From Gammaproteobacteria bacterium (GTDB lineage: Bacteria; Pseudomonadota; Gammaproteobacteria; Pseudomonadales; GM7GCV1): DNA of 10,608 bases. Below, one piece after another: positions 7,530 through 10,608 of the stretch (positions are counted from its first letter, which is position 1; every line of letters begins with the position of its first letter). Where the stretch lies: contig JAURLY010000004.1 in assembly GCA_030830945.1 (NCBI GenBank), positions 1 through 10,608 on the forward strand. Direction: 5' to 3'. Below the pieces are notes generated by a model, which saw nothing but the letters and a program-made list of their open reading frames with translations, did not search any database and was not told where the DNA came from. A program made the translations under genes and the position numbers.

Positions 7530-8015
7530 ATGAGCGTATACAACGTTCTATATTTTTTGTTGATTTTTAGCTTCGCCCTGAGCGCATCAGCTATGTGGAT
7601 CAACTGGCACCTAAATCGCCACGAACTGGCAGTCAGGGACTGGGCCATCGCTTTGAGTATGACTCTGGAGGGTTGTTCGATGGCGGTCATTGCCCGATTG
7701 AATATTGCAGATTCACCCGATGCGATGGTTCCCCTGACATTCTTTACCCTGTTAAGGGATTTGGGTACGTCAATAAATGGATTTGCCTGGTTTATTCTCT
7801 GGCGTGGGGTATTGCGGTTTATGGGTCGTAGCATGCCAGATATGAAATTGCTTTATGGCGCCTGGTTAGGCTTTTTGGCTTTACTAATAGCTGGCCACCC
7901 ACTAAATATGCCAGCCGCATGGGCCGTTGCTTGGATTTCTTTACTTATCTCGATTCTCTCCCTTTTGGTGCTCAACGATATTCTTCGGCACGGTGTATCG
8001 GGCATTGCGACCTAG
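7530..8015 (+). CDS. N-terminal multi-pass membrane half of the interrupted GGDEF-type gene
   Basis: As it stands, this piece would make a 161-residue integral membrane protein. Hydrophobic segments are visible at about residues 3-24, 38-57, 75-92, 107-123 and 128-148, joined by short charged loops. WINWHLNRHELAVRDWAI at 23-40, followed by a helix and a later LWRGVLRFMGR, resembles the sensor region of multi-helix diguanylate cyclases, as judged from general memory of such proteins. It has no catalytic motif of its own. The reading frame ends at the amber codon 8013-8015 and continues open beyond it. The ribosome-binding site is weak: AGGG at 7515-7518 is about 11 bases before the ATG. It is best understood as the truncated front half of the 7530-8699 gene. 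As a free-standing membrane protein, I do not recognise its function. Confidence 0.6.
   Translation: MSVYNVLYFLLIFSFALSASAMWINWHLNRHELAVRDWAIALSMTLEGCSMAVIARLNIADSPDAMVPLTFFTLLRDLGTSINGFAWFILWRGVLRFMGRSMPDMKLLYGAWLGFLALLIAGHPLNMPAAWAVAWISLLISILSLLVLNDILRHGVSGIAT
8013..8015 (+). other. In-frame amber (TAG) stop splitting the GGDEF-type gene
   Basis: This single TAG is the only stop between 7530 and 8697 in that frame. The following base is T, which is not a favoured readthrough context, and I see no pseudoknot-like or SECIS-like structure just downstream. The simplest explanation is a nonsense substitution or a sequence error. Confidence 0.75.
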
Positions 8016-8069
8016 TTTGCCAGCGCTGGCTTTTCGGGAGCAGCCTTAACCTGGGGAGTCAGGTCGGTT

Positions 8070-8699
8070 ATGAGTTTTCTGGATATATCCCGGCCAATAG
8101 ATTCGGGGTTTGATACCGTCGTGATGTTTGGAGCGGTCATTACTACCTTTGCCTGCATGATGGCACTGATTTTGTTAACCAACCAGAGACTAATCGATCG
8201 TCTTGGCACCGTCGCAAATCTGGATGATTCAAGAGCTGTGTTGAGTCGTAGGGCGTTTCTCGATTCGGTGGAACCTTTGCTTGAAAGTTCGCTCTCCAGC
8301 CAGCAGCCCAGCACTATTGTATTGCTGAACATTGATAACTTTTCTGAAATTAATGACAAGTATGGTGGTAAAAGTGGAGACCAGACACTTGCGCATGTTG
8401 CCTTGCTGGTGATGCGTGTATTGGGAAGACAAGATCTGCTTGCTCGATACAGTGGTAGTGAATTTATTCTGTTTATTTATGGAAAATCGGCGCAGCAGTC
8501 AAAAACATTAATGAATCGATTGTTGGTTTTATTGAAGCAAAATGCCCTGGATACTGGCCGTGGGCCATTTCAAGTTAACCTGAGTATAGGTATCGCAGAG
8601 CATCGTTTTTCTGAGGGGGTATCTGAAACCATCTCCAAGGCAATGGTCGAGCTCCAACAACAAAAACGAACCGAAATTTCTTCAGCAAAATTAGCCTAG
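8070..8699 (+). CDS. Degenerate GGDEF-domain protein (C-terminal half; likely inactive as a diguanylate cyclase)
   Basis: GGDEF domains normally condense two GTP into the second messenger cyclic di-GMP. This 209-residue part has a membrane helix at residues 16-37 and a linker, then a GGDEF fold starting at NLDDSRAVLSRRAF (50-63), which matches the family's TDxLTGLxNRRxF entry. The domain fold and C-terminal LSIGIAEH (171-178) are intact. The signature loop reads S128-G-S-E-F132 instead of GGDEF. The first metal-binding Asp is replaced by Asn (N87 in LLNIDNF). The guanine-contacting N95 and D104 (SGDQTL) are kept. The RxxD inhibitory site upstream of the loop reads GRQD, without its Arg. Loss of two metal/catalytic positions makes cyclase activity unlikely; GTP binding or a structural role remains possible. 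The ATG has AGG at 8061-8063 with a 6-base spacer, so restart of translation here is conceivable, but the frame is open upstream to the amber codon. Confidence 0.75.
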   Translation: MSFLDISRPIDSGFDTVVMFGAVITTFACMMALILLTNQRLIDRLGTVANLDDSRAVLSRRAFLDSVEPLLESSLSSQQPSTIVLLNIDNFSEINDKYGGKSGDQTLAHVALLVMRVLGRQDLLARYSGSEFILFIYGKSAQQSKTLMNRLLVLLKQNALDTGRGPFQVNLSIGIAEHRFSEGVSETISKAMVELQQQKRTEISSAKLA

Positions 8700-8798
8700 A
8701 TATCTCCTGTAAACGTCAACTTGGCCCTGAGTTTTTTGCCACGCAAGCTCACATATACAGTAGTATTGTTTTAACTTTTCAGATGTTGCCGCTGCATT

Positions 8799-9695
8799 TT
8801 GCCCACAGTTCCTTCAAACGGCATCCATATCGCCTACGACGAGTTTGGTAACCCGGATGCACCGGCAGTTATCCTTATTATGGGGCTCTATTGCCAGCTA
8901 ATTGACTGGCCAGAACCCTTTTGCAGGAAGATTGCCGATGCAGGTTACCGAGTGATTCGATTCGATAATCGTGATATTGGCTTGTCGTCTCACCTTGATC
9001 ATCTATCACCCCCCAGCCTGGTTGCATATGGTTTGAGCATGGCTTGGGGCATGCCAGTTCCAGCGCCCTATGATCTGGATGATATGGCCGATGATGTGCT
9101 TGGCTTAATGAGTGCCTTGGACATTGATCAGGCTCATGTTGTGGGTTCTTCCATGGGGGGAATAATTGCCCAACTACTAGCGTCAGAGAAACCAGAAAAG
9201 ATACGCTCACTTTGCTGCCTGAGTTCCACCACAGGAAATCCCTGGCTTCCACTCCCTCATTGGCGGGTGCTGCAGCTGGTCACAAATCCTGCCTATATTT
9301 TTAGCGAGTCAGGCTATCAGCAAAAGCTGGAGTTGATGCGTTTGCTAACCAGCCCGGCCTACCCGCAATCGGATAGAGAACTGGAAAGCTGGATATCAGT
9401 AAGGGAACGCAGGTCGCCGGATTCACAAGGGCTTTCACGACAGCTGGCTGCGTCACTGAAGACAGGTAATATTTCCAATCGGTTGAAAAATGTCCATGTT
9501 CCTACGCTGGTTTTACATGGCGATAGTGACCTGTTGGTTCCCTATGCTTGTGGGCAGGACATCGCTAATAAAATCGATGGAGCCCAATTTGAATTAATCC
9601 AGGGGTGGGGACATGATTTCCCAGAGCAACTGGCAAAGCCCTTGGCCGAGAAAATTCTTAACCACCTGAGTGAGACAGACTCTCAGGATAATTAG
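8799..9695 (+). CDS. Alpha/beta-hydrolase fold protein (TTG start)
   Basis: This 298-residue product is a soluble alpha/beta hydrolase, probably an esterase or related hydrolase of unknown substrate. The fold is recognisable from strand VILIMGL (24-30) with the following QLIDWP, then RVIRFDNRDIGLS (51-63), which is typical of a broad proteobacterial subfamily. The nucleophile elbow is G116-S-S118-M-G120, the likely acid is D244 in LHGDSDLLVP, and the catalytic histidine is H272 in WGHDFP, so the triad looks complete. The product has no signal peptide, so it should be cytosolic. The start is taken as TTG at 8799 because PTVPSNGIHIAYDEFG is the expected family N-terminus and no in-frame ATG lies upstream before the stop at 8772. 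No convincing ribosome-binding site precedes it, and an ATT directly before it is an alternative. The stop overlaps that of the opposing symporter gene. The family match is firm; the substrate cannot be told. Confidence 0.85.
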   Translation: MPTVPSNGIHIAYDEFGNPDAPAVILIMGLYCQLIDWPEPFCRKIADAGYRVIRFDNRDIGLSSHLDHLSPPSLVAYGLSMAWGMPVPAPYDLDDMADDVLGLMSALDIDQAHVVGSSMGGIIAQLLASEKPEKIRSLCCLSSTTGNPWLPLPHWRVLQLVTNPAYIFSESGYQQKLELMRLLTSPAYPQSDRELESWISVRERRSPDSQGLSRQLAASLKTGNISNRLKNVHVPTLVLHGDSDLLVPYACGQDIANKIDGAQFELIQGWGHDFPEQLAKPLAEKILNHLSETDSQDN

Positions 9696-10608
9696 TCGTT
9701 AATAACCCCGGCATCAGGGTTTCTGTAAGTATTCAGATCAAATCGGTTTTCACTCTTGGCGACAATGGTACTTACAGCGGCGTCACCAGTCACATTCACC
9801 GCCGTACGCAACATATCCAGTATGCGGTCGACACCCAGGATCAGGCCGATTCCCTCGACGGGCAAATTTACTTCATTGAAGACCATGGTAAGCATAACCA
9901 GGCCAACGCTGGGGACAGCTGCTGTACCAATCGAGGCAAGAACGGCCATCAGAATCACCATTAAATAATCCATAGCACCGAGGTCGACGCCATAGACATT
10001 GGCGATGAATACCGTGGCCACACCCTGCATCATTGCCGTGCCATCCATGTTGATTGTGGCGCCAAGGGGCACTGTGAACGAGGCAATGGAATTATTTACA
10101 CCTAGTCGCTCCTCAACGGTTCGAAGCGTCACTGGAATAGTCGCAGCAGAACTGGCTGTACTAAAGGCAAATGTTTGCGCGGTACGGAGTTTTTTGAGGA
10201 AGGTTATTGGGCTAAGGCCGGTAAGGATCTTAAGAATAAAGCTGTAACTAACAAAGGCATGAAAGAGAAGAGCCGCTACCAGTACCAGCGCATAACCAAG
10301 TAGTTCTTTTAGAAGATCAAGACCAAGCTCCGAAACGGCTTTGGCAATCAGACAAAAAACCGCATAGGGCGCAAAATGCATTACCAGATTAACCATTTTC
10401 ATCATGACCAGATTCAGTTGCTCAATCAGTTTCACGGTATCCGGGGATTCTTTGGCAACAGCCAGCAAGCTGACGCCAAAAATGATGGCAAAGAAGATAA
10501 TTGCCAGCATGTCGCCGTTAGCCATAGCCGCTATGGGATTGCTGGGAATGATATTTATCAAAACTTCGGAGACAGGTGGGGCACTGTTTCCCGCAAAGTC
10601 ACTGGTAG
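9692..10608 (-). CDS. Dicarboxylate/amino-acid:cation symporter, glutamate transporter family (5' end outside the window)
   Basis: This is the C-terminal 304 residues of a sodium- or proton-coupled carrier of the DAACS family (GltP/GltPh/DctA type) in the inner membrane. The frame stays open to the right edge of the window; a TTG at 10561 is internal and not the start. The transport core is complete: the serine-rich hairpin 1 AFSTASSAATIPVT (near 10126-10165), the PLGATINMDGTA unwound helix 7 motif (NMDGT at 10037-10051), hairpin 2 around GTAAVPSVG, and helix 8 with DRILDMLRTAVNVTGD (9782-9829). Helix 8 keeps the D-M-x-R-T-x-x-N-V-x-G-D pattern that in GltPh holds the acidic substrate. The arginine points to an acidic amino acid such as glutamate or aspartate rather than a neutral one, but that is inferred by homology. 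The C-terminal tail ends YRNPDAGVIND. The stop overlaps the stop of the converging hydrolase gene. Confidence 0.92.
   Translation of the reverse strand, partial: TSDFAGNSAPPVSEVLINIIPSNPIAAMANGDMLAIIFFAIIFGVSLLAVAKESPDTVKLIEQLNLVMMKMVNLVMHFAPYAVFCLIAKAVSELGLDLLKELLGYALVLVAALLFHAFVSYSFILKILTGLSPITFLKKLRTAQTFAFSTASSAATIPVTLRTVEERLGVNNSIASFTVPLGATINMDGTAMMQGVATVFIANVYGVDLGAMDYLMVILMAVLASIGTAAVPSVGLVMLTMVFNEVNLPVEGIGLILGVDRILDMLRTAVNVTGDAAVSTIVAKSENRFDLNTYRNPDAGVIND

Larger units (their letters stand above)
7530..8699 (+). pseudogene. Membrane-anchored GGDEF-domain protein gene interrupted by one in-frame amber codon
   Basis: Two open stretches, 7530-8015 and 8070-8699, are in the same reading frame and separated only by TAG at 8013-8015. 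Reading that codon as an amino acid gives one continuous 389-residue protein with a multi-helix membrane domain (about 1-218) followed by a GGDEF domain (about 227-380), a very common bacterial design. The 18 codons between the stop and the next ATG (8016-8069) encode FASAGFSGAALTWGVRSV, which reads as a natural continuation of a membrane sensor domain and not as spacer DNA. A single change such as CAG to TAG or TGG to TAG would explain the break. No frameshift is needed. The GGDEF motif is itself degenerate, so decay of an already non-catalytic gene is plausible. Alternatives are a base-calling error, real stop readthrough, or two separate polypeptides with restart at 8070. Confidence 0.7.

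Noticed and set aside
8718..8737. AACTT / GAGTT hairpin followed by a six-T run after the GGDEF gene, as a terminator
   Set aside because: The stem is only five pairs, AT-rich with one wobble, and its 3' arm runs into the T-tract. It is too weak to call without a folding-energy calculation.
8736..8766. TTGCCA ... TAGTAT as a promoter for the hydrolase gene
   Set aside because: The -35 is good, but the -10 matches only four of six positions and the spacer is 19 bases. It is too uncertain to annotate.
8878..9252. 124-codon open frame on the - strand inside the hydrolase gene
   Set aside because: It is fully covered by the confidently identified alpha/beta hydrolase and is rich in H, P, Q and W, as shadow frames often are, with no family signature.

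Overview
The window looks like chromosomal DNA from a gram-negative gammaproteobacterium of moderate GC content. The pilN-pilO-pilP-pilQ-aroK-aroB order is characteristic of type IV-piliated gammaproteobacteria, and PilQ, Cca and NfsA match their gammaproteobacterial relatives motif by motif. The genus cannot be named from this sequence. There is no tRNA, rRNA, CRISPR array, insertion sequence or prophage gene here, and most of the DNA is tightly packed housekeeping sequence.

Layout. Positions 1-5368 (+ strand) hold one compact co-directional cluster. It starts with the 3' part of pilN and continues through pilO, pilP and pilQ, which form the inner-membrane alignment complex and outer-membrane secretin of the type IV pilus. 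aroK and aroB (shikimate pathway) follow. Junctions are very short: pilO/pilP overlap as TAATG and pilQ/aroK as ATGA. aroB ends in a CTAG that also holds the stop codon of the opposing gene. On the - strand, nfsA (nitroreductase/flavin reductase) and cca (tRNA nucleotidyltransferase) form a two-gene unit read from about 7389 to 5365.

From the divergent intergenic region at 7390-7529, the + strand carries a membrane-anchored GGDEF-domain gene that is split by one in-frame amber codon at 8013-8015. Its GGDEF motif is also degenerate (SGSEF). It is followed by an alpha/beta hydrolase. The window ends in the 3' part of a - strand dicarboxylate/amino-acid:cation symporter of the glutamate transporter family, which converges on the hydrolase with another 4-base stop-codon overlap.

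The most notable item is the interrupted, probably catalytically dead diguanylate-cyclase-like gene at 7530-8699. It may be a decaying gene, a sequencing error, or less likely a recoded or split receptor. I found nothing that supports a wholly new multi-gene system.
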